NCBI RefSeq assembly: GCF_014295035.1
Contig: NZ_CP060404.1
Span: 1,344,001-1,408,000, forward strand
Length of the DNA stretch: 64,000 nt
Origin: Streptomyces buecherae
Lineage (GTDB): Bacteria > Actinomycetota > Actinomycetes > Streptomycetales > Streptomycetaceae
Direction: 5' to 3'
Every line of letters starts with the position of its first letter. Position 1 is the first letter of the stretch. Below the pieces are notes generated by a model that searched no databases, had not been told where the DNA came from, and saw only the letters and a list, made by a program, of their open reading frames with translations. Positions 17,431 through 25,880 of this stretch are shown here, piece after piece. Made by a program: the position numbers and the translations under genes.

Positions 17431-18090
17431 ATGACGACGCCCCCTGCCACCAGTGCCTTCGACTCACTCCGCCTCGACGCCGTGCGCGACCAGGAGGCGC
17501 TGCGTGGGGTCTACGAACTCCCCAAGGACGCGGCATTGCGCAAGCAGATGACCGAACTCACCGATCAGACCCGACGGTTGATCTGCTGCTCGTCGCTGGT
17601 CCTGGTCGCCAGCGCGGACGCCGAGGGCAACTGTGACGTTTCCCCGCGCGGCGGCCCTGCCGGGTTCGTCTCCGTCCTGGACGCACGGACGGTGGCGATA
17701 CCGGACGCGACCGGCAACAAGCGTCTGGACACCCTGCAGAACGTCATCGCCACCGGACGGGCCGGGCTGCTGTTCGTCATCCCGGGGCGCACCACGACGC
17801 TCAGGGTGAACGGCCGGGCCTGCGTCTCCACCCGCCCGGAGCTGCTGTCGCAGCTGACCGCCGTGGGCAAGCCGCCGGCCAGTGCGCTGGTGGTGGGGAT
17901 CGAGGAGGTCTACCCGCACTGCCCCAAGTCGCTCCTGCGGAGCGGGGCCTGGAAGCCGGAACAGTGGCTGCCGGCGGACGCACAGCCGACCTCGGCCGAG
18001 GTGACGCTGGCCCAGCTACGGATACCGGAGCTGACGATCGCTGACATCGAGCAGGCGGAGGCGGACTCGTTGAAGTACCGGTACGCGTGA
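17431..18090 (+). CDS. Pyridoxamine 5'-phosphate oxidase-fold flavoprotein (MSMEG_1061-like family)
   Basis: 219 residues of the split-barrel FMN-binding fold. Typical strands are visible: LICCSSLVLVASADAEGNCDVSPRGG, then VAIPDATGNKRLDTLQNVI, GLLFVIPGRTTTLRVNG and the closing ALVVGIEEVYPHCPKSLLRSG. The signature DVSPRGG...GNKRLDTL...VNGRA is that of the pyridoxamine-phosphate-oxidase-like proteins often annotated MSMEG_1061 family, whose substrates are unknown. It should be a cytoplasmic homodimer. ATG is preceded by a G-rich GGGTCGGGG. It lies alone between two inverted-repeat arms and between glxA and a GH6 gene, so it may be a later insertion in the glycan locus. Confidence 0.85.
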   Translation: MTTPPATSAFDSLRLDAVRDQEALRGVYELPKDAALRKQMTELTDQTRRLICCSSLVLVASADAEGNCDVSPRGGPAGFVSVLDARTVAIPDATGNKRLDTLQNVIATGRAGLLFVIPGRTTTLRVNGRACVSTRPELLSQLTAVGKPPASALVVGIEEVYPHCPKSLLRSGAWKPEQWLPADAQPTSAEVTLAQLRIPELTIADIEQAEADSLKYRYA

Positions 18091-18103
18091 CGGGCCGTCC
18101 TGC

Positions 18104-18162
18104 GCTCGCTGACCCACCAGCCAGCCGAAGCCGCAGGCCAACACACCCCAAGGCCAATCGCG
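18104..18162 (-). repeat. Right arm of the 59-bp imperfect inverted repeat
   Basis: Partner of 17071-17129 in opposite orientation, 13 bases after the stop of the flavoprotein gene. In the minus direction it contains gtgttggcctgcgg and the shared 15-base core. Confidence 0.75.
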
Positions 18163-18265
18163 GGGCAACCCAAGAACCCACAAGGCGCACACGCGCCGAG
18201 CCGTCCGTCTCGCGAACCCCAACGACACAGCGCACCAGCAGTGTGGTCCGCCCGCCGCGCAGCGG

Positions 18266-19513
18266 CTACCCGCCCGCGTTCCGCACCAGCTCCAGCGCGT
18301 AGGAGGGCCACCACTGCCCCGCCGGTGGGCCGCCGCGGCAGGTGCCGTCGGACTCGCCGGGGCGCTTGATCCAGAGGTAGGCGTCCACGCGGGGGTGGCC
18401 GGTTCGGGTGGTCGGGGGTTGGCCGATGGCTCGGCCGGGTGGGTTGCACCAGGTGTCGCCCAGGCCGTCGTCTTCCGCGGGGCCGCGGCCGTTGCGGGAG
18501 GTGTCGACGACGAAGTGGGCGTCGTCGAGGAGGCGGGAGAGCCGGTGGCCGTAGTCCACGCTGGCCCGCGTGGTGTGGAAGTTGGACACGTTCAGCGCGA
18601 AGCCGTCCGCGTACGCGATGCCGGCCCGCTGGAGCGAGGGCACCAGGCGGGCCGGGTCGGGGACCCAGCCCGCGTTGCCCGCGTCGAGGTAGACCCGCGT
18701 CCCCGGCAGCCCGGAGAGCGTGACCACCGCGTGCCGGAGCAGGTCGAGCCGCTCGCCGCGCAGCTCGGCCGGTACGCAGCCGTCGACCACCTGGGCCACC
18801 GCGTCCGGCTCCAGGATCACCAGCGCCTCGCGGTCGCCGATGCCGGCCGCCAGGTCGTGCGCCCAGCGCCGGTAGGCGGCGCCGTCGGGCGCACCGCCCG
18901 CCGAGTGGTTGCCGCAGTCCCGGTACGGAATGTGATAGCCGACGAGTACCGGCGTCCGCCCGCTCGCCCGGGCGGACTCGGTGACGCGGTGGGCCTTCTG
19001 TCGCGGCTGGTCGCCGATCCACTCCGCGGTCGGCTGGTCCGCGAGGGCCCGGAGCAGCCTCGCCTCGGCCAACCGGCCCTCGGCGCGCCAGGCCCGTACC
19101 TGGCGGGCCGCGGCGCTACTCGGGTCGTGCCACAACTCGCCCGAGAGGCCGTCCGGATCCGGGTCCCGATCCGGATCCGGGTCCCAGTCCGGGTTCGGGG
19201 CCCAGCCCGGGTCCGGGTCCTCGGCGCGCTCCGCGCGATGCGGTGGACCGGCCCGATCGGTTCGATCGGCTGGGGCGGTCGGGCGGGTGTCGGCATGGTC
19301 GTCGCTGAGCGTCGGGGCGGGGGTGACCGGGCGCGGGTCGGTGGGTCGCGGGGCGGCGACGGCGGCGGGGTGCGGTTCGGCCGCGGAGGGTGGCGCCGGG
19401 GCGGCCACGTCGTGCGGGAGGCAGCCGCCGAGCGCGAGGGCCAGCGCCGCGATCCCGCCGGTCACCGATACGCCGCGCCATGCCGACGGCCGAGGCCGGG
19501 CTACCTGTCTCAC
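18266..19513 (-). CDS. cslZ: GH6 endoglucanase/cellobiohydrolase-like lipoprotein of the cslA locus
   Basis: 415 residues. A signal peptide ends in a lipobox LGGC (Cys31), so it should be lipid-anchored outside the cell. About 110 disordered residues follow, with Asp/Pro repeats encoded by a short ccggatccgg-type DNA repeat. The catalytic domain has the GH6 signatures VGYHIPYRDCGNHSAGG (acid Asp) and LVILEPDAVA, and ends with WCNPPGRA...AYLWIKRPGESDG, the usual GH6 close. GH6 enzymes hydrolyse beta-1,4-glucan. The GTG was chosen for its AAGGGAG site. In streptomycetes a GH6 gene (cslZ) accompanies cslA-glxA; here it faces them from the opposite strand, so it is not in their operon. Confidence 0.88.
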   Translation of the reverse strand: MRQVARPRPSAWRGVSVTGGIAALALALGGCLPHDVAAPAPPSAAEPHPAAVAAPRPTDPRPVTPAPTLSDDHADTRPTAPADRTDRAGPPHRAERAEDPDPGWAPNPDWDPDPDRDPDPDGLSGELWHDPSSAAARQVRAWRAEGRLAEARLLRALADQPTAEWIGDQPRQKAHRVTESARASGRTPVLVGYHIPYRDCGNHSAGGAPDGAAYRRWAHDLAAGIGDREALVILEPDAVAQVVDGCVPAELRGERLDLLRHAVVTLSGLPGTRVYLDAGNAGWVPDPARLVPSLQRAGIAYADGFALNVSNFHTTRASVDYGHRLSRLLDDAHFVVDTSRNGRGPAEDDGLGDTWCNPPGRAIGQPPTTRTGHPRVDAYLWIKRPGESDGTCRGGPPAGQWWPSYALELVRNAGG

Positions 19514-19865
19514 CTGGGACTCCCTTGTTCGCACCCGGGCTGGCCGCACACCGCTTCACGGCCGGCCCGCTGGACATGACGGAACATCAACCTTTCCCGG
19601 CTTCGCGGCGGTCGGCACCCCGGGCACCCGCCAATGGGCTGATCGGACGCGGCAGGACCCACCCACTGGGCGAGCGGGCCGCCCCGGGGCCACGTCCGGC
19701 GCGGGAGCACGCCCGTACGGCGCGGCGCCCCCGGCCCCTCGGGCTCCGACCGCCCGCGCCCCGGCCGTGTGTGGCCGATGGGGCGCGGCCGACCGTGCGG
19801 GGAGGTGGCCGGACGTGGCAGGCGTCTCGCCCTGCTGGCCAACGGCGCCGCGTACCATCGGTCGG
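19514..19865. other. Divergent intergenic region, nothing specific seen
   Basis: About 350 bases between the start of the GH6 lipoprotein gene and the start of the ferredoxin-like gene. It must contain both promoters. I found no clear -10/-35 pair, hairpin or operator palindrome, and the open frames crossing it are continuations of shadow frames. Confidence 0.5.
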
Positions 19866-20303
19866 ATGATCTCCAACGCCGACCGGCGGGCCTCCGAGGC
19901 TCGCCGCGCCGCTTCCCGGGCCCCCCGGGCCGCCGCCGCTGCCTGCAAGGTGACCGTCTGTCGTGGCTGCTGCTGCGGCGACGCGCGCAAGGTGCCCGGC
20001 GTCGACCACGCCGGGCAGATCGCCCGGCTGCGCGAGGCGGTGGGAACCTCGGCGGCGGTGCGCGCTTCGGACTGCCTCGACGTGTGCGACCAGGCCAATG
20101 TGATGGTCGTGCAGCCCTCGCCACAGGGCCGGGCGGCGGGTGGGCGGCCGGTGTGGCTCGGCCTGGTCAACGACGACGACGCACTGGCCGACATCGCCAG
20201 TTGGCTGCGCGCGGGCGGCCCGGGCATCGCCGAACCGCCCGGCGTGCTCGACCTCTACGCCTTCACGGTCTCGCGCCGGGTCCGCGAGGCCCTGGAGGAC
20301 TGA
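19866..20303 (+). CDS. (2Fe-2S) ferredoxin-like, thioredoxin-fold protein
   Basis: 145 residues. Cysteines sit as C27, C32, C35, C36, C37 (CKVTVCRGCCCGD) and again C70 and C74 (DCLDVC); the second pair after a ~35-residue gap matches the thioredoxin-like [2Fe-2S] ferredoxin fold. The first cluster has two extra Cys, so exact ligands are uncertain. The C-terminal half (PVWLGLVNDDDALADIASWL) is typical of single-domain actinobacterial members of this group, whose redox partners are unknown. The ATG follows a GGTCGG stretch. It stands alone, converging on the amine oxidase gene, with a strong hairpin between them. Confidence 0.82.
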   Translation: MISNADRRASEARRAASRAPRAAAAACKVTVCRGCCCGDARKVPGVDHAGQIARLREAVGTSAAVRASDCLDVCDQANVMVVQPSPQGRAAGGRPVWLGLVNDDDALADIASWLRAGGPGIAEPPGVLDLYAFTVSRRVREALED

Positions 20304-20423
20304 CGGCCCCGGCCGTGCGCCCACCGCCACGGGCCGCGCGCCACCGGGCCGACGGGTGCCTCCCACCCGCCCACGCCTGACCACGCGGCGGGGAACGCGC
20401 ACGCCTGACCGCGCGGCCGGAAC

Positions 20424-20463
20424 GCACACGCCGTCGCGGCCCGGGAGCCGCGACGGCGTGCGC
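20424..20463. terminator. Bidirectional terminator hairpin
   Basis: cacgccgtcgcggc and gccgcgacggcgtg pair perfectly over 14 bp around a six-base loop, with two further outer pairs after one mismatch. It lies between the convergent ferredoxin-like and amine oxidase genes and can serve both. Confidence 0.8.
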
Positions 20464-20526
20464 TGCGTCGTGGTACGTCGTGGTACGCCGTGCGTACGTC
20501 GTCACGCGCGGTGCGCACCGTGCGCT

Positions 20527-20569
20527 TTGTTAGCTATTGCGACACTTGTTACTCGTGGGAGCGCTCCCA
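20527..20569. promoter_or_regulatory. CebR-type operator (perfect 14-bp palindrome) beside an AT-rich promoter-like stretch
   Basis: tgggagcgctccca at 20556-20569 is a perfect palindrome. It equals the known binding site of CebR, the LacI-family cello-oligosaccharide repressor of streptomycetes. Immediately before it, 20525-20553 is AT-rich (ttgttagctattgcgacac) and looks like a promoter read on the plus strand. No gene starts in a suitable place: the amine oxidase gene ends 19 bases further on in the opposite orientation. The binding-site identity is from family knowledge; its activity here is unproven. Confidence 0.7.
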
Positions 20570-20587
20570 AGTACAGCGAGGGTGTGC

Positions 20588-22519
20588 CTACATCTTCTGC
20601 TCGGCCGGCAGGTTCAGGGCCGGGTTGCGGTCGAAGAAGCCGGTGGGGCGGAAGGTGAAGCCGCAGTGGTCGACGGGCATGACCGGCCACTCCTCCGACC
20701 GGGGCAGGTGGGTGGGCCCGAAGGTGTGCCACACGGTCAGCTCGGTGTCCTCCAGCGACTCGCCGGCCTGCGTCCAGCGCGGCACGCCGGCCTCGCCCGG
20801 GTGCTGGTTGGGGTAGTCGCCCGCCGGGTAGCGCCGGTCCTCGGCGTGCCGGGTCACCCACAGGTGCTTGGTGGCGTACGCGACCCGGCGGGTGACCGCC
20901 GCGTCGGGCTGGGCGAGGAGGACCGGACTCGGCTGCGGGATCAGCGCGTACGCCACGGGCTGGCCCACGCGGTTGCGTACGGACGGGTTGGAGATCCGCC
21001 AGTGTCGGGACGTCGTCGGGTCGGCGAGCCGGGCGCCGTCGGCGCTGTCGGTCAGGGGCGTGGTGCGGATGGTGAACGCGTTGCCGTTCGGGTTGGCCGG
21101 GCCGGAGGGCACCGGCACCGCGTCCACCTCGTGCACGGAGTTGCGGTCGCCGTCCACCGCGACGTCGAGCCGCACGCAGAACAGGTGTTGGTGGTAGGGG
21201 GCGACCAGGCCCGGCGCGATCTCCGTGCCGTGCGGCGAGCCGGTGCCGGGCTCCACGGCGGTGGTCTGGACGATGCCGGTGGACTTCACCTCGAAGGCGA
21301 TGCTGCCGTCCTGGTGGAAGTACCAGTAGAAGGCGTAGTCGTAGTTGCCGACGGTCGCGATGTAGGAGATCACGAGCCGTCGCGCGCGGCGGCTGTGGGC
21401 GGCCATGTCGTTGAAGATGTCGGTGTGCTTCCAGAGCAGGCCGATGTCCTCCTCGTGGATGCAGATGGCGTTGGTCAACGTCTCGGGGTTGCCGAGGTCG
21501 TCGGCGACGACGGCGTCCAGGTAGTGGATCTCGCCGAGGCAGTCGCAGCCGAGTTGGAGCGCGTTGGCGTTGCGTCCCAGGGTGTACTCGCCCCCGTCCA
21601 GGAAGGCCACCCAGTTGCGGGCCTCGTCGGCCTCGCCGTACGCGACGGCCATCTCAGCGAGCGAGGCGCGGCGCAGCACCGGGCGTTCGCGGTCACCGTC
21701 CCGGTAGGAGATCTGGTGCAGCACCAGGCCCTCGCGGCCGTTGAAGTCGATGCGCATGTTCCAGCCGAGCCAGTCGATCCGGTGCCCGGTGAGGTGGAAG
21801 GAGGGGCCGTCGGGCTGGGTGATGCGCAGCGGTCGCACGTCGGTGCGCGGCGGGCCGGTGAACTCCGGCTCGTACCGGGCGCATTCGGTGGGCACGGGCA
21901 CGGCGCCGGTGTCGATCAGGCGCACGACCCGCCGCTCGATGACGTCCACGTCGGCGACGAGTCCGGCCACCGGGTGCGCCCACGCGTTGTCGGAGTTGGA
22001 GCAGCGCAGGTAGGTGGGCGAGCGCAGCAGCCGGCGCCCGGGCTCGCCGTCGATGACCAGGTCGCCGGCGGCCAGCGGGGCGACGACGGCCAGGCTGGTG
22101 TCGGTGATGCCGCGGTCGGCCATCGCGCGCTGCCAGCCCGGGTCGTTCTTGACGATCTCGTCGCAGAGGTCGAACTCACCGAACAGGATGGGCGGTTGCC
22201 CCTCCTTCGTGGCGTCCAGGGACCGGTAGGAGAGCAGCACCTCGGCGGTCACGTCGACGATGGCCTCGGCGGCGACGCCGCTGGCCCGGTCGAGCAGGGT
22301 GGCCCGCACCCGGCGTACGACCGGGTCGCCCGGGCGGTGTGAGGCGACGGTGTGCCGGTCGGGCTCGTGCGGCAGGACGAGGGGGAACCGGGTGTCGTCG
22401 GTGATCTTGCCCGCCTCGGCGAGGACGCGCCGGGCGGTGGCGATCTCCTCCGCGGTCAGCGGATCGAGCGGATGCGCCAGTGCCTTCGCGTCCGAGACCG
22501 AGGATTCGCAGCAGGTCAT
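20588..22519 (-). CDS. tynA: Copper/topaquinone primary amine oxidase
   Basis: 643 residues, the size of bacterial copper amine oxidases. The TPQ precursor tyrosine is Y393 in TVGNYDY (the T-x-x-N-Y-D/E-Y signature), and an H-x-H copper pair lies in HQHLFCVRLDV. It oxidises primary amines such as tyramine or phenylethylamine to aldehydes, releasing ammonia and peroxide. No signal peptide is visible, so it is probably cytoplasmic. The ATG is fixed by GAAGGAG eight bases upstream. An amino-acid/amine permease gene lies just upstream in the same direction, 240 bases away, suggesting uptake and oxidation of one amine. The C-terminus ends ALNLPAEQKM. Confidence 0.93.
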   Translation of the reverse strand: MTCCESSVSDAKALAHPLDPLTAEEIATARRVLAEAGKITDDTRFPLVLPHEPDRHTVASHRPGDPVVRRVRATLLDRASGVAAEAIVDVTAEVLLSYRSLDATKEGQPPILFGEFDLCDEIVKNDPGWQRAMADRGITDTSLAVVAPLAAGDLVIDGEPGRRLLRSPTYLRCSNSDNAWAHPVAGLVADVDVIERRVVRLIDTGAVPVPTECARYEPEFTGPPRTDVRPLRITQPDGPSFHLTGHRIDWLGWNMRIDFNGREGLVLHQISYRDGDRERPVLRRASLAEMAVAYGEADEARNWVAFLDGGEYTLGRNANALQLGCDCLGEIHYLDAVVADDLGNPETLTNAICIHEEDIGLLWKHTDIFNDMAAHSRRARRLVISYIATVGNYDYAFYWYFHQDGSIAFEVKSTGIVQTTAVEPGTGSPHGTEIAPGLVAPYHQHLFCVRLDVAVDGDRNSVHEVDAVPVPSGPANPNGNAFTIRTTPLTDSADGARLADPTTSRHWRISNPSVRNRVGQPVAYALIPQPSPVLLAQPDAAVTRRVAYATKHLWVTRHAEDRRYPAGDYPNQHPGEAGVPRWTQAGESLEDTELTVWHTFGPTHLPRSEEWPVMPVDHCGFTFRPTGFFDRNPALNLPAEQKM

Positions 22520-22759
22520 GCGGGGCTCCTTCGTGTTCGTCACGCGCGCGGGTCGCGCGTACGTCGCGGGTGTCCCTGCCGCCGGATGACGGCATGGGGG
22601 TGCCGTGGGAGCACGGCAGGTAAGAGCCACGGGCCGGTGCACCGGCGCGTTGGCGGTTTCGTGAAACGGGCATGCGGAAAAGTCGCACGGCCCAGCCGGG
22701 GAATGGGTTATCGGGTGCGCGGGACGGTGGTGGTGGCGCGTCGAGCGACTAAGGCGTTT

Positions 22760-24313
22760 TCACGCGGCGGTGGAGGGCTTATTCGCCTTCCCTGGAGCGG
22801 TCGCGACCTTCTCCAATTGGAACGCGTGATTGCCCCTGCCTATTTCGGCGTGCACGGCGGGCCGCGCTATCCGCAGCAACCATCCGTAACCAATTCCGAT
22901 CACTATGGTGGCGCCCACGACACCGGGCAGCACCCAGCGCGGGGCGGAGTCCGGCTCGGCTTCGAGGAGCACGTCGAAGTCCTTGACGGCGTAGCAGATG
23001 ATCACTATCAGCACTCCGGCGGCAAGCCCTGAGCTGGCAATACGGGCCAGTTGGGGGCGGGCGGCGCCGCGGCGTACGAAGAAGGCGACGACGGCGACGC
23101 TCGCGGTCGCCATCAGGACCATGACGCCGAGCGCGCCGACGTTGCCGCACCAGGTGAACAGCCGCAGCACCGGTACGGTCGGGTCACCGAAGCCCGTTTC
23201 GTCACCGAGAGTGAAGCTGGCAACAACTGCCACGGAAAAGAAGGTTTGAAGTGCGGACCCATAGGTGGGTGCGCCACTGAACTTGCCGGTGCGGCCGAAT
23301 ACGGAAGGCAACAATCCCTCGCGGCCCATGGCAAAGGCATAGCGGGCCACGACGTTGTGGAAGCTGAGCATCGCGGCAAACATACCGGTCACGTAGGAGA
23401 CGTGCATGATGTTGGTGAACGTGCCACCCAAACGATCCTCGGTCAGGGCGAAGAGCATGTGCGGACCCTGCGCGTCGGCGAGCGCCACCACGCGCGAGGG
23501 GCCGGCGGCGACGCCGAGCGCCCAGGAGCTGAGGGCGAAGAGGAGGGCGGCGAAGCCCACGGCGAGGAACATCGCCCGGGCGACGACGGCCTGGGGCCGG
23601 GTGGTCTCCTCCGCGTACACCGGGGCCTGTTCGAAGCCGGTGAAGGAGGCGACGCAGAAGCACAGCGCGGTGCCGAGTCCGGTGCCGGTGAGGGTGTCGG
23701 GGTCGAAGGCGGCCGAGGAGAGGCCGTCGACGCCGGGGTCGCCGAGGCCGACCACGACGAACGTCGCCACCAACACCACCTCGACCACGAGCAGGACGCC
23801 GAGCACCCGCACGTTGAGGTCGATCTTCAACCAGCCGAGGGTCCCGACGAGCGCCACGCCGGCCAGGGCCGGTACCCACCAGCCGACGCGCAGGCCGAGG
23901 TGTTCGTCGACGAGCCCGGCCACCTCGAACCCGAAGAGGCCGTAGATGCCGACCTGCAACGTGCTGTACGCGACCAGGGCGAGCACGGCCGCGGCGGCGC
24001 CGACGGTGCCGCCGAGCCCGCGGGCGATGTAGGCGTAGAAGGCGCCCGCGTTCTGCACGTGCCGGCCCATCTCCGCGTAGCCGAAGCTGAACAACATCAG
24101 CACGACGCCCAGGAGCACGAAGAGCAGCGGCTGCCCGACCATGCCCAGCACCGCGTAGGTGGTCGGCATGACGCCGGCGACGACCATCATCGGCGCGCTG
24201 GCCGCCGCCACGGACAACAGGAGCCCGGTGGTGCCGATGCGGCCCGCGCGCAGGGCGCGCCCCCGCCCCTCGGCCGCGGTGGCCGCTCGCCCGCGTGGGC
24301 TACCCGTCTTCAT
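22760..24313 (-). CDS. APC-superfamily amino acid/amine permease
   Basis: 517 residues with about twelve hydrophobic segments. The first helix has the glycine pattern of APC carriers (GLLLSVAAASAPMMVVAG), followed by NAGAFYAYIARGLGG and FTGFEQAPVYAEET, the usual helix 3 and helix 6 elements. Such proteins import amino acids or amines with protons. Base use is uneven: codons for the last third (about 22760-23440) often end in A or T (TAT, TTT, CAA, GTT), whereas the N-terminal two thirds end almost only in G or C. This suggests a recombined gene. It precedes tynA in the same direction and may supply its substrate. Confidence 0.9.
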   Translation of the reverse strand: MKTGSPRGRAATAAEGRGRALRAGRIGTTGLLLSVAAASAPMMVVAGVMPTTYAVLGMVGQPLLFVLLGVVLMLFSFGYAEMGRHVQNAGAFYAYIARGLGGTVGAAAAVLALVAYSTLQVGIYGLFGFEVAGLVDEHLGLRVGWWVPALAGVALVGTLGWLKIDLNVRVLGVLLVVEVVLVATFVVVGLGDPGVDGLSSAAFDPDTLTGTGLGTALCFCVASFTGFEQAPVYAEETTRPQAVVARAMFLAVGFAALLFALSSWALGVAAGPSRVVALADAQGPHMLFALTEDRLGGTFTNIMHVSYVTGMFAAMLSFHNVVARYAFAMGREGLLPSVFGRTGKFSGAPTYGSALQTFFSVAVVASFTLGDETGFGDPTVPVLRLFTWCGNVGALGVMVLMATASVAVVAFFVRRGAARPQLARIASSGLAAGVLIVIICYAVKDFDVLLEAEPDSAPRWVLPGVVGATIVIGIGYGWLLRIARPAVHAEIGRGNHAFQLEKVATAPGKANKPSTAA

Positions 24314-24361
24314 GGCGGAGCGGTCCTTTCCACGGGAGTGCGGGGAGGTGCGAGGGGTGCG

Positions 24362-25309
24362 TCAGGGCGAGCCGAGCGCCGCGGTGCGCGCGGCGCGGAA
24401 CTCCTGCTTGGGGTCGCGGTCGGCGTACGACCAGGGGGCCCGGGTGGCGTGCGGGCCGATGCGGTGGAAGAGGGCGGCGGCCTCGGCCAGGCGGCCCTCG
24501 TGGAACTTGGCGTGCGCCAGGTAGTTGAGGTCGATCTGCTGCCTCGGGTGGCCCTCGCCCTCCCACTCCAGCCACCAGTCGAAGGCGGCCTTCATCACCT
24601 GCCGGGCCTTGCGCGTGGACCAGTGTTCGGACTCGCGCGGGTCGCGGGGCAGGTGGCCGGCGGCGGCCAGGACGCGGTACCGCTCGGTGTGCGCCACCAC
24701 GGGGAGCACGGCCAGCGGGGAGTCGGCCGGCGCCTGTTCGGCGGCCCAGTCGGCGAAGTCGTACACCTCGTGCAGCGGGTCGCCGCCGCCGGTGCCGCGC
24801 TCGGCGAGGTAGGTGGCCATCAGGTGGTGGGCGTGGTGGTGGTCCCGGTGCCGGGCGCGCACCTGGTCGAAGGCGCGCGCGCAGTCGTCCCCGCTGCCCA
24901 GCGCGCGGGCCGCGATGAGCTGTGCCAGCCAGGGCGAGGGGTCGGCCGGGGCCATCCGGGCGGCGACCAGGGCCTGTTCGCGCGCCGTCGCGTAACGCGC
25001 CTTGCCGCGCACGGCGCGCAGCGCGGTCGCGCAGGCCAGCAGGGCCGCGGCGCAGGCGCTGTCGGGCTCGGCGCGCTGCCAGTCGCTGGCCCAGGAGGCG
25101 CACGCGCTGACCTCGGCGAGGACGACGAGCCGATGTCCCCTGCGGTCCCAGTCGTCGCCGGTCTCGGCGAGCAGCGACCGCGCGGCGCCCCAGCGCCCCT
25201 GGGCGAGCGCGTTACGGGCGGCGGCCAGTGGGGCGTCGTCCAGCGCGGGGTCGAAGGCCAGTCGGTCCCTGCGCCACGGGCGGGTGAAGGGGCGTCGGGG
25301 AGGCGTCAT
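24362..25309 (-). CDS. Unknown soluble protein with TPR-like helical repeats
   Basis: 315 residues. I do not recognise a named family. The sequence is almost entirely helical with repeated Ala/Arg/Leu blocks (AARNALAQGRWGAARSLLAET, LAEAAALFHRIG) spaced like tetratricopeptide repeats, plus a His-rich spot HRDHHHAHHLM and several Trp. It lacks a signal peptide and membrane segments. Its stop is 48 bases before the permease start in the same direction, so it probably shares the transcript with the permease and possibly tynA. A scaffolding role is only a guess from the helical repeats. Confidence 0.75.
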   Translation of the reverse strand: MTPPRRPFTRPWRRDRLAFDPALDDAPLAAARNALAQGRWGAARSLLAETGDDWDRRGHRLVVLAEVSACASWASDWQRAEPDSACAAALLACATALRAVRGKARYATAREQALVAARMAPADPSPWLAQLIAARALGSGDDCARAFDQVRARHRDHHHAHHLMATYLAERGTGGGDPLHEVYDFADWAAEQAPADSPLAVLPVVAHTERYRVLAAAGHLPRDPRESEHWSTRKARQVMKAAFDWWLEWEGEGHPRQQIDLNYLAHAKFHEGRLAEAAALFHRIGPHATRAPWSYADRDPKQEFRAARTAALGSP

Positions 25310-25880
25310 CCGTGAAGTTCCTCCACAACGCTGTCACCTCCAGTTCCGCCGCGGCGTCAGCTCGCGCGGGGGTGCCCGGCCCATCGGTGGCCCCGGGTGC
25401 CAGTGCCGCCGACGGCGAATGATCACGGACAGCAAACCGGTAGTCACTGCTCTGCGTCAAGGCCGGAAGACGCCCCTCGGATTCCGTGACGTCCTCGTGT
25501 CCTGGGCGCTGGGCCAAACCTTCCCGAACCCTTATGCCGAACGCCCCGCGCCGGCCCCGGGTTCCCGCCGCGACGCCGCTGCTCACCGACGGTGCGCCGG
25601 CGGTGTCAGCGCGCAGTCAACTCGCGGCCCGGCGGCGGGCGTTGCGGCCGGCCTGCCGCGCGGACGCACGAGGTGGGGCCCGTTTCGGCGGCATGCCCTC
25701 CGGCACGTGGCGGGGCTCGCCCTACGGACGGCGCACCGTACGCGGTGGGCGGGTGCCGGGGGTCGGCCGGCGCGGCGGGCGGTACGGGAGGCGGGCGACG
25801 TGTCACGGCGAACGGGGGCGTGTTACGGACAACTAGGGGTCGAGTAGGGGGCGTGCTCCGCCGCGCCACGGCCGCCGGGC
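25310..25880. other. Intergenic region, no gene supported
   Basis: About 570 bases between the TPR-like gene start and the flavoprotein gene end. It must contain the promoter of the minus-strand gene near 25310-25450, which is the least GC-rich part. Small open frames exist (one plus-strand frame from 25419 begins MITDSKPVV), but none has a ribosome site and sustained codon bias together. Confidence 0.5.

Noticed and set aside
25310..25880. Small plus-strand frame starting MITDSKPVV at 25419
   Set aside because: No ribosome site, the codon bias fades after about 40 residues and it overlaps promoter DNA of the minus-strand gene.
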